From Lacticigenium naphthae DSM 19658 (GTDB taxonomy: Bacteria > Bacillota > Bacilli > Lactobacillales > Carnobacteriaceae_A): a stretch of DNA of 64,000 bases. The notes under the pieces are model-generated. The model saw only the letters and a program-made list of their open reading frames with translations, did not search any database and had not been told where the DNA came from. Of the stretch, positions 36,639-45,828 are shown one piece after another. The stretch's first letter is position 1, and each line of letters opens with the position of its first letter. Location of the stretch: contig NZ_AUEG01000002.1 in assembly GCF_000425865.1 (NCBI RefSeq), positions 1 through 64,000 on the forward strand, given 5' to 3'. The position numbers and the translations under genes were made by a program.

Positions 36639-38899
36639 ATTTTTTGCATTTCTATCCGTACTAATCGTTTCACTAAGTCTGCATCAAATTTTATTCCTGC
36701 TTGGTTCATTAGCAGGTTTTGGACTTCCTCCGCTGTTTTTCCTGATTCTAGCGATTCTATATAAAATTCAAGTAAGCTTAGAATTCTTGAAGCAAGTGGG
36801 ATTTCTTCTCCTATCAATCCTTCCGGGTTACCTGATCCATCTATATATTCATGATGATACAATACCCATTTAGCAAAAGGTAAATACTCATCTATATTTT
36901 TTATCAATGTAAACCCTGAAACAGTATGCTTTTTCAACCACTCATTAGATTGTTCCCTCGACAGTTTTTGTTTTTCAGGAAGGACTATTTTACCGATATC
37001 GTGAAAGAGAGCTGCTTTCTCTAAATTCTCAATTTCATCAACAGTCCATTGTAAATCGATAGCCATTGCGACCGCTAGTTTCCCCATCCGTTGACCGTGC
37101 ATATGGGCTTCTTCTTTCCCATCCTTGAATGGGGAAAAGATATCTGTGTGTATCCTTTGAATCAGTTGTTTTCGACTAGTCAGCTTGTTCATGTACATTT
37201 GCTGATCCGCCCGATTCATAACTGCTTGAATATTTTGCTTCGAACTAGTCTTTGTAGCCGCACCGATAGCAACCGATAAATATATCGGGAACCGTGATAA
37301 CGAATTGCATTCGTCCTCAATGTCCATCATTAGTTTGGCAGTTTCTTGCTTAGAAGTATTTGGAAGCAGTAACGCAAACTCATCTCCTCCATAGCGGCAA
37401 AATATGCCTCTATCTCCAGCACGATCATGAATGATTTTTGCGATCGCAATTAACAGTTCGTCTCCTTTTTGATGACCAAAGACATCATTAGTGAATTTCA
37501 ATCCATTCAAATCAAAGTAAATAATTGAAAGCGGAAAACAGTTCTTTTTATTCCACTCTTTTAATTTTTCACTAAAGAAACGGCGGTTGTATAATCCGGT
37601 TAACATATCGTGTGAACTTAGGTAGTCAATATCTTTTTTCCGCTTCTCTTGATCTGTGATGTCTCTACCGGAAGCAAATATCTTATTGTCATGGGTACTT
37701 GCTTTCCATTCGATCGAACGAATTCCCCTTTTTTTTGAATGGTAGTGATTTATGAAAGATCCCTTTCTTTTTGTTTTTAAACCAGCAATGATTTTTTTGG
37801 TTTCTTCTTTATCTTCATCCACTATAAACTGCATAAAAGACTTCCCTAATAAGTCCTCTTCTTTATATCCCAAAATTTTCTTCCACGTTGGATTGGCCTT
37901 TAGAATATTTCCATTTTCATCAGAAATAGCAAATAGATCCATTGTGACCGAAAAAAATCTTTCGAGTTCTTGCTTGTGCTTCTTTATTTGCAGATTGGAT
38001 TCGTAAATCTCGTTTACATCGTGTACTACGCCAATTATCTCGATGACCTTCTCATTTTCGTCCAGGACAGGTTCAGCTTTCGTAGTGAACCACTTCCATT
38101 TTTCATTTAGTGTTTTCAATCGAAAGTTGACTACTTCCTGTTTCTTCTTACTTGCCAGAAGTTTTTGAAAAGAACCTTGGACTTTTATTTTATCTTTTGG
38201 ATGAATAAAATCCGAAAAATACACTTTTTCTGCTTTTACAAGATTAGAATCGATGACTTTTTCCCATCTTGGAGAAACAAATTTCACTTCTCCATTAGAA
38301 GATATCCGATAAACTAAATCATACGTATTTTCGATCAATAGCTGATATTCCTTACTTTCTCTTTGGGCTTCCTTTTCTACTTCTCTTAAATGTGTGATAT
38401 CTCGATGCGTCCCGAACATCAATAGCGGGTCTCCATTTTCTGACCACTCGACAACAATTCCGCGGTCCTCGATCCATATCCAATGTCCTTTTTTGTGTTG
38501 CATCCGAATTTCTATTTCATAGACGCCCTCTTTTTTCTCAAAAACGTTCTTCAATTTTTGTTGAACGCGATCCTTATCTTGCGGATGCAGAAACTGATAA
38601 AAGGTGTGAATGGATATATCTGGGAACTCATCTAATGAATAGCCAATGAGCTGGGCCCAGCCTTCATTATAAAAAGATTTTCCAGTCTCTACGTTCCACT
38701 CCCAGGCTCCCATGCCTGTTTTTTCAAAAATTTCTTTGTATCTTATCAGTTTTGGGGGGGACACTTGCTTAGAGTTTTTTGTTCTCGAATCCCTGATCCT
38801 TCTGTTTATCATTTGGCTAGAGCGCTGACTACTCGATGTGGGACCGCCCTTCTCTTTAAAAGTTTTTCGTTTGAATCGAGAGTCTCTTCCATTACTCAT
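36626..38899 (-). CDS. PAS-PAS-PAS-GGDEF-HD-GYP c-di-GMP signalling protein
   Basis: A soluble 757-residue protein with a basic N-terminus and PAS domains at about 55-170, 185-300 and 310-420. The GGDEF cyclase domain spans about 425-580 and has an intact GGDEF at 504-508. A C-terminal HD domain has HD at 633-634. The HD-GYP signature reads HHEYIDGSGNPEGL, with Asn in place of Tyr in GYP. An RxxD-like inhibitory site (RAGD) sits two residues further from GGDEF than usual. It could both make and break c-di-GMP under PAS sensing. No membrane segment. ATG at 38899 follows GGGGGAACTGGGG. Confidence 0.9.
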   Translation of the reverse strand: MSNGRDSRFKRKTFKEKGGPTSSSQRSSQMINRRIRDSRTKNSKQVSPPKLIRYKEIFEKTGMGAWEWNVETGKSFYNEGWAQLIGYSLDEFPDISIHTFYQFLHPQDKDRVQQKLKNVFEKKEGVYEIEIRMQHKKGHWIWIEDRGIVVEWSENGDPLLMFGTHRDITHLREVEKEAQRESKEYQLLIENTYDLVYRISSNGEVKFVSPRWEKVIDSNLVKAEKVYFSDFIHPKDKIKVQGSFQKLLASKKKQEVVNFRLKTLNEKWKWFTTKAEPVLDENEKVIEIIGVVHDVNEIYESNLQIKKHKQELERFFSVTMDLFAISDENGNILKANPTWKKILGYKEEDLLGKSFMQFIVDEDKEETKKIIAGLKTKRKGSFINHYHSKKRGIRSIEWKASTHDNKIFASGRDITDQEKRKKDIDYLSSHDMLTGLYNRRFFSEKLKEWNKKNCFPLSIIYFDLNGLKFTNDVFGHQKGDELLIAIAKIIHDRAGDRGIFCRYGGDEFALLLPNTSKQETAKLMMDIEDECNSLSRFPIYLSVAIGAATKTSSKQNIQAVMNRADQQMYMNKLTSRKQLIQRIHTDIFSPFKDGKEEAHMHGQRMGKLAVAMAIDLQWTVDEIENLEKAALFHDIGKIVLPEKQKLSREQSNEWLKKHTVSGFTLIKNIDEYLPFAKWVLYHHEYIDGSGNPEGLIGEEIPLASRILSLLEFYIESLESGKTAEEVQNLLMNQAGIKFDADLVKRLVRIEMQKINQE

Positions 38900-39004
38900 C
38901 CCCAGTTCCCCCTTCAGTATTGTTCTGTCCTATTTATTCTATGTAAAGCGAAATAGACCGAGGATTAGCCGTTTTGTATTTGGCTGGGATCTCCCGGTCA
39001 TTTT

Positions 39005-39439
39005 CTATAAAGGAATAATTACCTCTTCTTCAGGGCTTTCTTCTGAATTGATGGCTTTTATTTCTATAATCAATCGATGTGGAAGGACTACCGCCGTATC
39101 TCCAGGTCGACTTATCCAGCCTTTTCTTACACCCAATTGGTCTGGACTGTTGTCTTCTTTATTTCGTATGCGTGTTCCATCTACCTCGATCACGTTATAT
39201 TGGTCTTTTGACGGGTAAAGCGTGAACTCTTCATGCACAGTATCTTCCGACAATTCCACACTGTATACTTCTTCACCGTCAATAGAAACGATTGCAATAA
39301 TACGTGCTTCTTCTCCAATGGATCGAGACTGCACCCCGTATACAATATGAGGAATAAAAGAGGCAACCATCAACGTCACTACGATTATAATATCGAGTAT
39401 TTTGACGAGTTCGAGCTGCTTTTTAATTTTTTCAAACAT
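39005..39439 (-). CDS. NusG domain II (KOW-less) membrane-anchored protein
   Basis: The 144-residue protein has one N-terminal membrane segment (about 13-35, ILDIIIVVTLMVASFIPHIVYG). The extracytoplasmic NusG_II domain follows, ending YNVIEVDGTRIRN, DQLGVRKGWISRPGDTAVVLPHRLIIEI, the family hallmark. Function is unknown; homologues are often near redox or quinone-synthesis genes. ATG at 39439 is used because GGAGA lies seven bases before it; an ATG two codons earlier abuts that site. It is the last gene of the accessory block. Confidence 0.85.
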   Translation of the reverse strand: MFEKIKKQLELVKILDIIIVVTLMVASFIPHIVYGVQSRSIGEEARIIAIVSIDGEEVYSVELSEDTVHEEFTLYPSKDQYNVIEVDGTRIRNKEDNSPDQLGVRKGWISRPGDTAVVLPHRLIIEIKAINSEESPEEEVIIPL

Positions 39440-39461
39440 AGGCATTCTCCATTTGTAAATA

Positions 39462-39487
39462 AGCTCGCCTTCTGCAGAAAGCGAGCT
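39462..39487 (-). terminator. Probable terminator of prs
   Basis: AGCTCGC / GCGAGCT arms with an internal TCTGCAGA palindrome. Minus-strand TTATTT follows. Short T tract. Confidence 0.5.
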
Positions 39488-39503
39488 CTAACTTAGTTTA
39501 CAT

Positions 39504-40499
39504 TTATTCTATAGTTTCTTCTGAATGAGCCACAAATTTCTTTTCAAATAGCGGACTTACAGATTTATTTTCATGAATTCGCTTGATCGCATCACCTAGT
39601 AGTTCTCCAACACTGACTTGAAGAATTTTGTCAATCTGCTTTTCTTCAGGAAGATAGATTGAATCTGTAACGATCAGTTTTTCAATTGCTGAATTTTCTA
39701 ATCGTTCAATAGCTGGTCCTGACAATACAGGATGTGTTCCACAAGCATAAACGTGTTTAGCCCCTGCATCCTTCAATGCATTTGCTGCTAAAGTTATCGT
39801 TCCAGCAGTATCAATCATATCATCGATCAATACACAAGTTTTCCCTTCAACATTTCCAACAATGTTCATGACTTCCGATACATTTGCTTTTGGCCTTCTC
39901 TTATCGATAATAGCGATAGATGATTTTAAAAATTCAGCCATTTTACGTGCCCGTGTTACTCCACCATGATCTGGAGAAACTACAACCACATCATCTCCAC
40001 ACAATCCGTTATCTAAAAAGTAGTTAGCTAATAGAGAGGCCCCAAGTAAATGATCCACTGGGATATCGAAAAACCCCTGAATCTGAGAAGCGTGTAAGTC
40101 AAGTGTGAGAATCCTATGCGCTCCTGCAGCAGTAAGCATATTAGCTACTAATTTCGCTGTAATAGGTTCTCTTGAGCGTGCTTTCCTATCTTGACGAGCA
40201 TAACCATAATAAGGAATAACTACATTAATTGTTTTGGCGCTAGCACGTTTTAAGGCGTCAATCATGATCAATGTTTCCATCAAGTTGTCATTGACTGGTG
40301 CTGATGTCGATTGGATAACATACACATGATCTCCACGAATACTTTCTTCGATGTTAATACGTATTTCTCCATCACTAAATTTAGTTACTGCAACATCCCC
40401 TAATTCGACACCTACGTCTTTTGCAATTTCCTCTGCTAAAGGTCTATTTGAGCTAAGTGCAAACAACTTCAATTTTGGATCGGAATAATTTTGTGTCAT
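39504..40499 (-). CDS. prs: Ribose-phosphate pyrophosphokinase
   Basis: Makes PRPP from ribose-5-phosphate and ATP for purine, pyrimidine, His and NAD synthesis. The signatures are [23 protein letters not shown], the ATP-site [11 protein letters not shown], metal site [18 protein letters not shown], and PRPP loop [12 protein letters not shown]. Length 331, with a short C-terminal extension ([18 protein letters not shown]). ATG at 40499 follows GGAGGACATC; an ATG four codons earlier has no such spacing. It lies 100 bases after glmU, as in Bacillus. Confidence 0.96.
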   Translation of the reverse strand: MTQNYSDPKLKLFALSSNRPLAEEIAKDVGVELGDVAVTKFSDGEIRINIEESIRGDHVYVIQSTSAPVNDNLMETLIMIDALKRASAKTINVVIPYYGYARQDRKARSREPITAKLVANMLTAAGAHRILTLDLHASQIQGFFDIPVDHLLGASLLANYFLDNGLCGDDVVVVSPDHGGVTRARKMAEFLKSSIAIIDKRRPKANVSEVMNIVGNVEGKTCVLIDDMIDTAGTITLAANALKDAGAKHVYACGTHPVLSGPAIERLENSAIEKLIVTDSIYLPEEKQIDKILQVSVGELLGDAIKRIHENKSVSPLFEKKFVAHSEETIE

Positions 40500-40599
40500 G
40501 ATGTCCTCCATGTCCTTTTTTAATTAATTCATACTACCTTTTATCCTATGCAAGATTGTGAAAAAAAGCAATAGTTCACAAAAATTTTTCCATTTATTC

Positions 40600-41970
40600 T
40601 CATTTATGTGGCATATTTTTGAAATAATCTTCTTTATTCACTTGTCTTGCACGTGCGATAGCTAAGGCTTTCGAAGGTACGTTATCTGTGATTGTTGAAC
40701 CTGCTGCAATATAAGTGTTCTCTTCGACTGTTACAGGAGCAATTAAATTTGTATTGCATCCAATAAAAGAATTATCTTTCACAATGGCTTTATGCTTATC
40801 TTTTCCATCATAATTCACAAAGACAGTTCCACAGCCAACATTGATATTCTCACCCAATTCTGCATCGCCCACATAAGTTAAATGACCGATTTTGGTGTTT
40901 TTCCCGATGCTAGCTTTCTTGATTTCTACATAATTTCCTATATGGACGTCCTCTTTTAAATCTGAACCCGGACGTAAATGACTATTTGGACCAATGTCTG
41001 ATCCATTTGCTATGGTAGATTCTTCAATTGTGGAGCTAGTAATGGACACACCATTGGCAATACGACTATCACGAATAACAGAGTGTGCACCAATGAAGCA
41101 ATCTTCTCCGATAAGAGTCTTTCCTTTTAAATAAACATTTGGCTCGATCACAGTATCTGCACCGATTTGTACATCTCTTTCGATGTAGGTTGCTACTGGA
41201 TCTATAATGGACACACCATTTTTCATATGCGCATGGTTGATTCGGGCCCGCATTACTCGATTCGCTTCAGCTAATGCCACACGATCATTTACACCAAGCG
41301 CTTCTTCTTTATTTTCCAATTGATAAGCGGAGACTATACCGCCCTCATTTTTCAGGATTTCGATTACATCCGGGAGATAATACTCTCCTTGTGCATTCTC
41401 ATTTCCAACTTTTTCTAACGTTGCAAACAATGCTTCATTGTCAAAGCAATACGTTCCTGTATTTATTTCTTTTACAGCAGCTTCTTCTGTTGACGCATCT
41501 TTTTGCTCAACGATTTTTTCCACTGCCCCCGATTCTCCTCGGATAACTCTTCCATATCCTGTAGGGTCTTGTGCATATGCAGTGAGGACCGTTGCTTTCG
41601 CTTTGTTCATTTCATGGTGCATGGCTAGTTGATTCAATGTATCGGCTGTTAGTAAAGGAGTATCTCCGCATATAACAAGCGTAGTTCCTTGTTTGTCAGC
41701 CAGTTGCTCTTTTGCTTGCATCACCGCGTGAGCCGTCCCTAATTGTTCTTCCTGTATAACATATTCAGAACGCTCGCCTAAGTACTCTTGTACTTTCTCC
41801 GCGCCGACACCGACCACTGTCACAATTCGGTCCATCTTAGCCTCTTCTGCTTGATCCACTACATGTCCCACCATTGGCTTTCCAGCAACGGGGTGAAGGA
41901 CTTTATACAATTTTGATTTCATTCGCGTTCCTTGACCAGCTGCAAGAACTACGGCATATTTTGGATTCAT
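40600..41970 (-). CDS. glmU: Bifunctional UDP-GlcNAc pyrophosphorylase / GlcN-1-P acetyltransferase
   Basis: Makes UDP-GlcNAc for peptidoglycan and wall polymers. The N-terminal uridylyltransferase has [25 protein letters not shown] (residues 9-33). The C-terminal left-handed beta-helix shows hexapeptide repeats from about 250 ([26 protein letters not shown]) and the acetyltransferase His region near [12 protein letters not shown]. Full length at 456. ATG at 41970 follows AAGGAGAATTAG. The Bacillus genes yabJ and spoVG between purR and glmU are absent here. Confidence 0.97.
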   Translation of the reverse strand: MNPKYAVVLAAGQGTRMKSKLYKVLHPVAGKPMVGHVVDQAEEAKMDRIVTVVGVGAEKVQEYLGERSEYVIQEEQLGTAHAVMQAKEQLADKQGTTLVICGDTPLLTADTLNQLAMHHEMNKAKATVLTAYAQDPTGYGRVIRGESGAVEKIVEQKDASTEEAAVKEINTGTYCFDNEALFATLEKVGNENAQGEYYLPDVIEILKNEGGIVSAYQLENKEEALGVNDRVALAEANRVMRARINHAHMKNGVSIIDPVATYIERDVQIGADTVIEPNVYLKGKTLIGEDCFIGAHSVIRDSRIANGVSITSSTIEESTIANGSDIGPNSHLRPGSDLKEDVHIGNYVEIKKASIGKNTKIGHLTYVGDAELGENINVGCGTVFVNYDGKDKHKAIVKDNSFIGCNTNLIAPVTVEENTYIAAGSTITDNVPSKALAIARARQVNKEDYFKNMPHK

Positions 41971-42078
41971 CTAATTCTCCTTACTTTTTTTTTACGAAAT
42001 TTCTCACTCAAACTCTTTTAATAATAGCCCACACCGATGCTCTTTTCAAGACCAATCACACCGAAATCATGCATCTCT

Positions 42079-42906
42079 TTACTCTGGTTCTTTTTGTAAA
42101 AAATTCCCCGGTTTCACTTGGATCGTTTTATCCGCCACGCTGACATCTTCGATCAATAATAGCGAGCGATAATTGTGTACTGCCCGCTTACCGTGAAACA
42201 CACTTTCTGCAAATACTGTGGCTCCAACTAGCTCAGCTTCAAATTCTTCAATTAAACTACGCATACCATTTAAAGTACCGCCGCCTTTCATAAAGTCATC
42301 CACAATGACCACACGGGCACCTTTTTTCAAACTTCTACGTGAAAGCTCCATTTTTTCTACACGCTGAGAAGAACCGGACACGTAATTCACACTTACGGTA
42401 GCTCCCTCTGTTATTTTAGAGTCTTTGCGCACGATAACAAACGGAACATTTAAATAATTCGCTACTGTTTGTGCGATAGGAATTCCTTTTGTTGCTACGG
42501 TCATTACTGCATCGACCTTTTGATCAATAAATTGACTGGCAATGATTTTCCCTAACGGTTTCAATACTTCCGGCGAGCCTAACAAGTCGGATAAGAAAAC
42601 ATAGCCACCTGGTAACAGTCTTTCCGAATCAGATAGTTTTTCACAAAGCCATAAGATAAATTCTTCTGCATCTTTTTCACTCACTTGTGGGATGTAGCGG
42701 ACTCCTCCTGTAGCACCAGGAACGGTTTCGATCAGTCCGATATGTTGTTCCTTAAACGTTCCTTTAATAATCGTTAAATCCTCACTAATTGAAGATTTCG
42801 CTGCTTCATATCGTTCTGAGAACAATGTCAAAGGAATCAATGTATGGGGATGTTCAAGTAAATAGTATGTCATATCGATCATTCGTTCACTTCGTTTATA
42901 TTTCAC
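42079..42906 (-). CDS. purR: Purine operon repressor PurR
   Basis: DNA-binding regulator of purine synthesis, antagonised by PRPP. The N-terminal winged helix (MKYKRSERMIDMTYYLLEHPHT, residues 1-70) is followed by an inactive phosphoribosyltransferase fold. Its PRPP-binding motif is RVVIVDDFMKGGGT (about 196-209). Length 275, normal. The start is a GTG at 42906 following GAGGTGAACTAG. It lies between ispE and glmU as in Bacillus, but the adcABC operon is inserted on the ispE side. A possible PurBox sits upstream. Confidence 0.95.
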   Translation of the reverse strand: MKYKRSERMIDMTYYLLEHPHTLIPLTLFSERYEAAKSSISEDLTIIKGTFKEQHIGLIETVPGATGGVRYIPQVSEKDAEEFILWLCEKLSDSERLLPGGYVFLSDLLGSPEVLKPLGKIIASQFIDQKVDAVMTVATKGIPIAQTVANYLNVPFVIVRKDSKITEGATVSVNYVSGSSQRVEKMELSRRSLKKGARVVIVDDFMKGGGTLNGMRSLIEEFEAELVGATVFAESVFHGKRAVHNYRSLLLIEDVSVADKTIQVKPGNFLQKEPE

Positions 42907-43018
42907 CTAGTTCACCTCTTCTACTTTTTGATTCACATTTGTGCATACGGATTCTTTCATTTCTAATTATACGCTTTTAAGGGCAAAAGTAACAGACATT
43001 TGCCACCAACTTTAACAG

Positions 43019-43031
43019 AACGTTCGTATTT
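43019..43031 (-). promoter_or_regulatory. Candidate PurBox upstream of purR
   Basis: Minus strand AAATACGAACGTT matches the PurBox AWWWCCGAACWWT at 11 of 13 positions and lies about 113 bases before purR. The usual second, inverted box was not found. Confidence 0.3.
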
Positions 43032-43092
43032 CCTCTTTATATTTCGCCAATTCAGCTCTGCACGATAAGAAACTGCTTCCATATATATTTTA

Positions 43093-43139
43093 AAAAAACA
43101 CGGACTTCTTTAAAAAGTGCAAAGAAGTCCGTGTTTTTT
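43093..43139 (-). terminator. Terminator of the adc zinc operon
   Basis: Perfect 19-base stem (AAAAAACACGGACTTCTTT and its complement) with a nine-base loop, downstream of adcB. Its T-rich arm serves the minus strand. Confidence 0.9.
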
Positions 43140-43157
43140 CTGATTTCTATTCTGTGC

Positions 43158-43970
43158 TTATGCTTTCTTACTTGCAAACTGTTTAAATACGGTCACAAAT
43201 ATAAAAATACCAATAAAAATAAGCGCGATGGTGGCACCTGGAGGTGTTCCATAATAGTAAGAGACGACAAGCCCTGAGAACATCCCGATCAAGGAAATTC
43301 CAATTCCATAAAGGATGACCCCTGTGAAGCTTTTACTTAAGCGCAAGGAGATCGCTGCCGGAAGAATCAGGATCGCTGAGACAAGTAATGCGCCGAGAAT
43401 CGGCATGATCAAAGCAATCGTCAACCCTGTCAACAAATTAAATAAAATGGACATCCATTTTATAGGTAATCCTGAAGTAAATGCTGCTTCTTCATCAAAC
43501 GTCAACACGTACATTGGTTTTCTAAAGAAAATATATAACAGCAGAATGAGGCTCGTCAAACCGGCTATCATATATACTTGTAATGATGTGATCGTGACGA
43601 TCGAACCGAATAAATATTGTTGGATGCTGACAGTAGAGCCTCCTTCATTCAGACTCATTAAAACGAGTGCGACAGCCATACCACCAGCCATCAGCATGGC
43701 GATTCCTACTTCGGAATATGTTTTATAAATCAGTCTCAAGTATTCAAGTAAAACAGCAATGATTGCTACGACCAATAAAGTAGTCAATGTGGGATTGACC
43801 CCTAAGAGGAAACCTAGGGCTACCCCAGCAAGAGAAACGTGAGAAAGAGTATCTGCCATCAAGGATTGTCTACGTAAAATCAAGAACAGTCCAAGTATGG
43901 GAGCTGCCAGTGAAATCAGCAGGGATGCTTGGAATGCTCGCTGCATGAATCCATAGAGAAACATCTCCAC
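43158..43970 (-). CDS. adcB: Zinc ABC transporter permease AdcB (ZnuB-like)
   Basis: Membrane permease of the zinc importer. The 270-residue, about eight-helix protein contains LRRQSLMADTLSHVSLAGVALGFLLG (about 32-57), typical of metal ABC-3 permeases, and GALLVSAILILPAAISLRL. The start is a GTG at 43970 after GGAGGGGTCACC. It overlaps the end of adcC by 55 bases, so the two are translationally linked. It is the last gene of adcA-adcC-adcB. Confidence 0.95.
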   Translation of the reverse strand: MEMFLYGFMQRAFQASLLISLAAPILGLFLILRRQSLMADTLSHVSLAGVALGFLLGVNPTLTTLLVVAIIAVLLEYLRLIYKTYSEVGIAMLMAGGMAVALVLMSLNEGGSTVSIQQYLFGSIVTITSLQVYMIAGLTSLILLLYIFFRKPMYVLTFDEEAAFTSGLPIKWMSILFNLLTGLTIALIMPILGALLVSAILILPAAISLRLSKSFTGVILYGIGISLIGMFSGLVVSYYYGTPPGATIALIFIGIFIFVTVFKQFASKKA

Positions 43971-44623
43971 GGTGACCCCTCCTTTCTCACCAATTGAATT
44001 TGTTTATCGGCATATTTTTTGATTTCGTCATGATCGTGTGTCACCATGAGAATACCTTTTTTATGAACTTCACTATTGTGTTTCAGTAATTGATAAAATT
44101 CTTCTCTCGATTGTCGATCCATCCCCGTAGTCGGCTCATCTAATACGAATAAATCAGGATCGGTAGCAAAAACACGCGCAATCGATATGCGCTGTTTTTG
44201 TCCTCCCGAAAGTTCGCCGATTTTTTTGTGTCGCATTTCCCACATGCCCACAGATTTCAAAGCTTTTTCTACATGGATTTCATCTTCTTTGTCTAAACGC
44301 TTGAACCATTTCCCTCTTGGATAACGTCCAGAGCGCACCAATTCTAATACTGTACTTGGAAATCCCGCATTAAAAGATGCAACTTGCTGCGGGATATACC
44401 CGATGATCAGTTTTTCTCCTGCTTCATTTCTAGTAGCTAGGTGAACGTTTCCTTTAGTCGGTTTTAATAAACCGAGTATGTTTCTTAACAGAGTGCTTTT
44501 GGCTGCGCCATTTTCACCTGTCAGCATTACAAATTCACTTGGATCGACCGTAAAGGATATATTTTGAAGTACGGGTTCATCTTCGAAATGAAAGGATAAA
44601 TCATCAACTTCAATATAATGCAT
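43916..44623 (-). CDS. adcC: Zinc ABC transporter ATPase AdcC
   Basis: ATPase of the zinc importer. Walker A reads GENGAAKSTLL, with Ala where most ABC proteins have Gly; as I recall this variant is normal in AdcC. The signature is LSGGQKQRISIARVFA and Walker B DLFVLDEPTTGMD. The Q-loop region is YIPQQVASFNAGFPSTV. Its C-terminal SPWRCF also matches streptococcal AdcC as I remember it. 235 residues. ATG at 44623 follows GAAAGAAGGGAAATAC, a modest site. It lies 23 bases after adcA. Confidence 0.95.
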   Translation of the reverse strand: MHYIEVDDLSFHFEDEPVLQNISFTVDPSEFVMLTGENGAAKSTLLRNILGLLKPTKGNVHLATRNEAGEKLIIGYIPQQVASFNAGFPSTVLELVRSGRYPRGKWFKRLDKEDEIHVEKALKSVGMWEMRHKKIGELSGGQKQRISIARVFATDPDLFVLDEPTTGMDRQSREEFYQLLKHNSEVHKKGILMVTHDHDEIKKYADKQIQLVRKEGSPWRCFSMDSCSEHSKHPC

Positions 44624-44646
44624 GTATTTCCCTTCTTTCTCCTCTA

Positions 44647-45627
44647 TTATTCATTTAATTGACTCAAGGCAGCCAAGTTTTCGCGCATGATACTCAAATA
44701 ATCCATTCCTGCTTCTCTTTCAGCGTCTGTTACACCTTCTAATGAATGCAATCCTTCTGCTTTTACACCTGCTTCTTGTGCAACTGTTTCGGCAGTTGTG
44801 GAGGCCGTGTTTTTATTATAAAAGACCGTTGTCACATCTTCTTGACGAATATATTCGCTTATCTCAGCTATACGAGAGGGATCTGGTTCTATCTCGGTAG
44901 ACAATCCTGAAATAGATACTTGTTTTAACCCATAACGTGCAGCTAAATAGCCATATGCATCGTGTTGCGTCACAAACGTGTTATTATCTAGATCACTTAA
45001 AGTCGTTTCAAACTCTTGATGCACTGTTTCTAATTCATCAATAAAAGTAGCTGCTTGTTTCTCGTAAATAGCTTCGTTTTCTGGATCGGCTTCAATGAAA
45101 CCAGCTTCGATCGTTTGGACCATCTCTTTGGCGAGCACGGGGTCTAACCAAACATGCGGATCAAACGTGTGGTTATGTTCATCTGCTTCTTCTTCTTCGT
45201 GATCGTGCTCATCCTCATCGAGCAAGTTTGTTCCGGACATTTCTTTTAATTCAATGGACTCAGAAGCTTCAACAACAATAACCTCTTCTGATTCGATCGC
45301 TGTTAAAGTATCTTCTACCCATGTTTCCATATATGGACTACTGTAAATAAATAAATCTACTTGATTTAATTTTGCCACATCTTGTGCACTGGGTTCAAAT
45401 CCGTGTGAATCCGTTCCTGCACTGATCATTAAAGATACATCAGCCAAATCGCCTGCGACTTGTTTCGAAAATTCGTACACAGGATAAAAAGTTGTCATGA
45501 CTTCTAATTTGTCTTCTGAATCCACTCCGTTTTCAATTTCATCATCTTCGGATTGTGCACCACAGCCCGCTAGGATCATTCCCGCAGAAATACTTAAAAC
45601 TAATTTAAGACTTTTATTATTTTTCAT
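44647..45627 (-). CDS. adcA: Zinc-binding lipoprotein AdcA (ZnuA-like)
   Basis: Captures zinc outside the membrane. The signal peptide ends in GMILAGCG, with lipid Cys near 22. Metal-site residues fall in TDSHGFEPSAQD, DPHVWLDP and VTQHDAYGY. A flexible His- and acid-rich loop (HDHEEEEADEHNH, about 142-154) collects zinc. At 326 residues it lacks the C-terminal ZinT domain of long streptococcal AdcA. ATG at 45627 follows GGAGAACAGA. First gene of the operon, 37 bases after a Zur-type box. Confidence 0.95.
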   Translation of the reverse strand: MKNNKSLKLVLSISAGMILAGCGAQSEDDEIENGVDSEDKLEVMTTFYPVYEFSKQVAGDLADVSLMISAGTDSHGFEPSAQDVAKLNQVDLFIYSSPYMETWVEDTLTAIESEEVIVVEASESIELKEMSGTNLLDEDEHDHEEEEADEHNHTFDPHVWLDPVLAKEMVQTIEAGFIEADPENEAIYEKQAATFIDELETVHQEFETTLSDLDNNTFVTQHDAYGYLAARYGLKQVSISGLSTEIEPDPSRIAEISEYIRQEDVTTVFYNKNTASTTAETVAQEAGVKAEGLHSLEGVTDAEREAGMDYLSIMRENLAALSQLNE

Positions 45628-45663
45628 TCTGTTCTCCTTTGGCATTTATCTATTTTTCTGTCT

Positions 45664-45684
45664 AAATCGTAACGATTACGATTT
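45664..45684. promoter_or_regulatory. Zur box overlapping the adcA transcription start
   Basis: AAATCGTAAC, a central G, then ATTACGATTT. This matches the Bacillus Zur operator (AAATCGTAAT N ATTACGATTT) at all positions but one. It lies just downstream of the -10 and before the adcA ribosome site, a good place to block transcription when zinc is plentiful. The streptococcal AdcR site (TTAACNNGTTAA) was not seen. Confidence 0.8.
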
Positions 45685-45693
45685 ACGAATTCT

Positions 45694-45723
45694 AGTGTAG
45701 CATGCCTTTCCTCTTTCCGTCAA
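45694..45723 (-). promoter_or_regulatory. Sigma-A promoter of adcACB
   Basis: Minus strand TTGACG (45723-45718), 18-base spacer, TACACT (45699-45694). The Zur box follows ten bases later. Confidence 0.6.
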
Positions 45724-45755
45724 CAGTTGATTCTTAACTATTCAATAAAAAGAAA

Positions 45756-45805
45756 GACTTCCCTAATGGTATGCAGATTATAAACTGCCCACCATAAGGG
45801 AAGTC
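45756..45805 (-). terminator. Terminator of ispE
   Basis: Fifteen-base arms (GACTTCCCTTATGGT and its partner) with one mismatch and a further GCAG/CTGC pair inside. T-rich minus-strand tail TCTTTCTTTTT. Confidence 0.8.
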
Positions 45806-45828
45806 GCACATGTTTTTCTGCTCATCAC

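Noticed and set aside
43916-44623. Defective Walker A (GENGAAKST) in the zinc ATPase
   Set aside because: As I recall, AdcC proteins of streptococci have the same Ala, so it is a family trait rather than inactivation.
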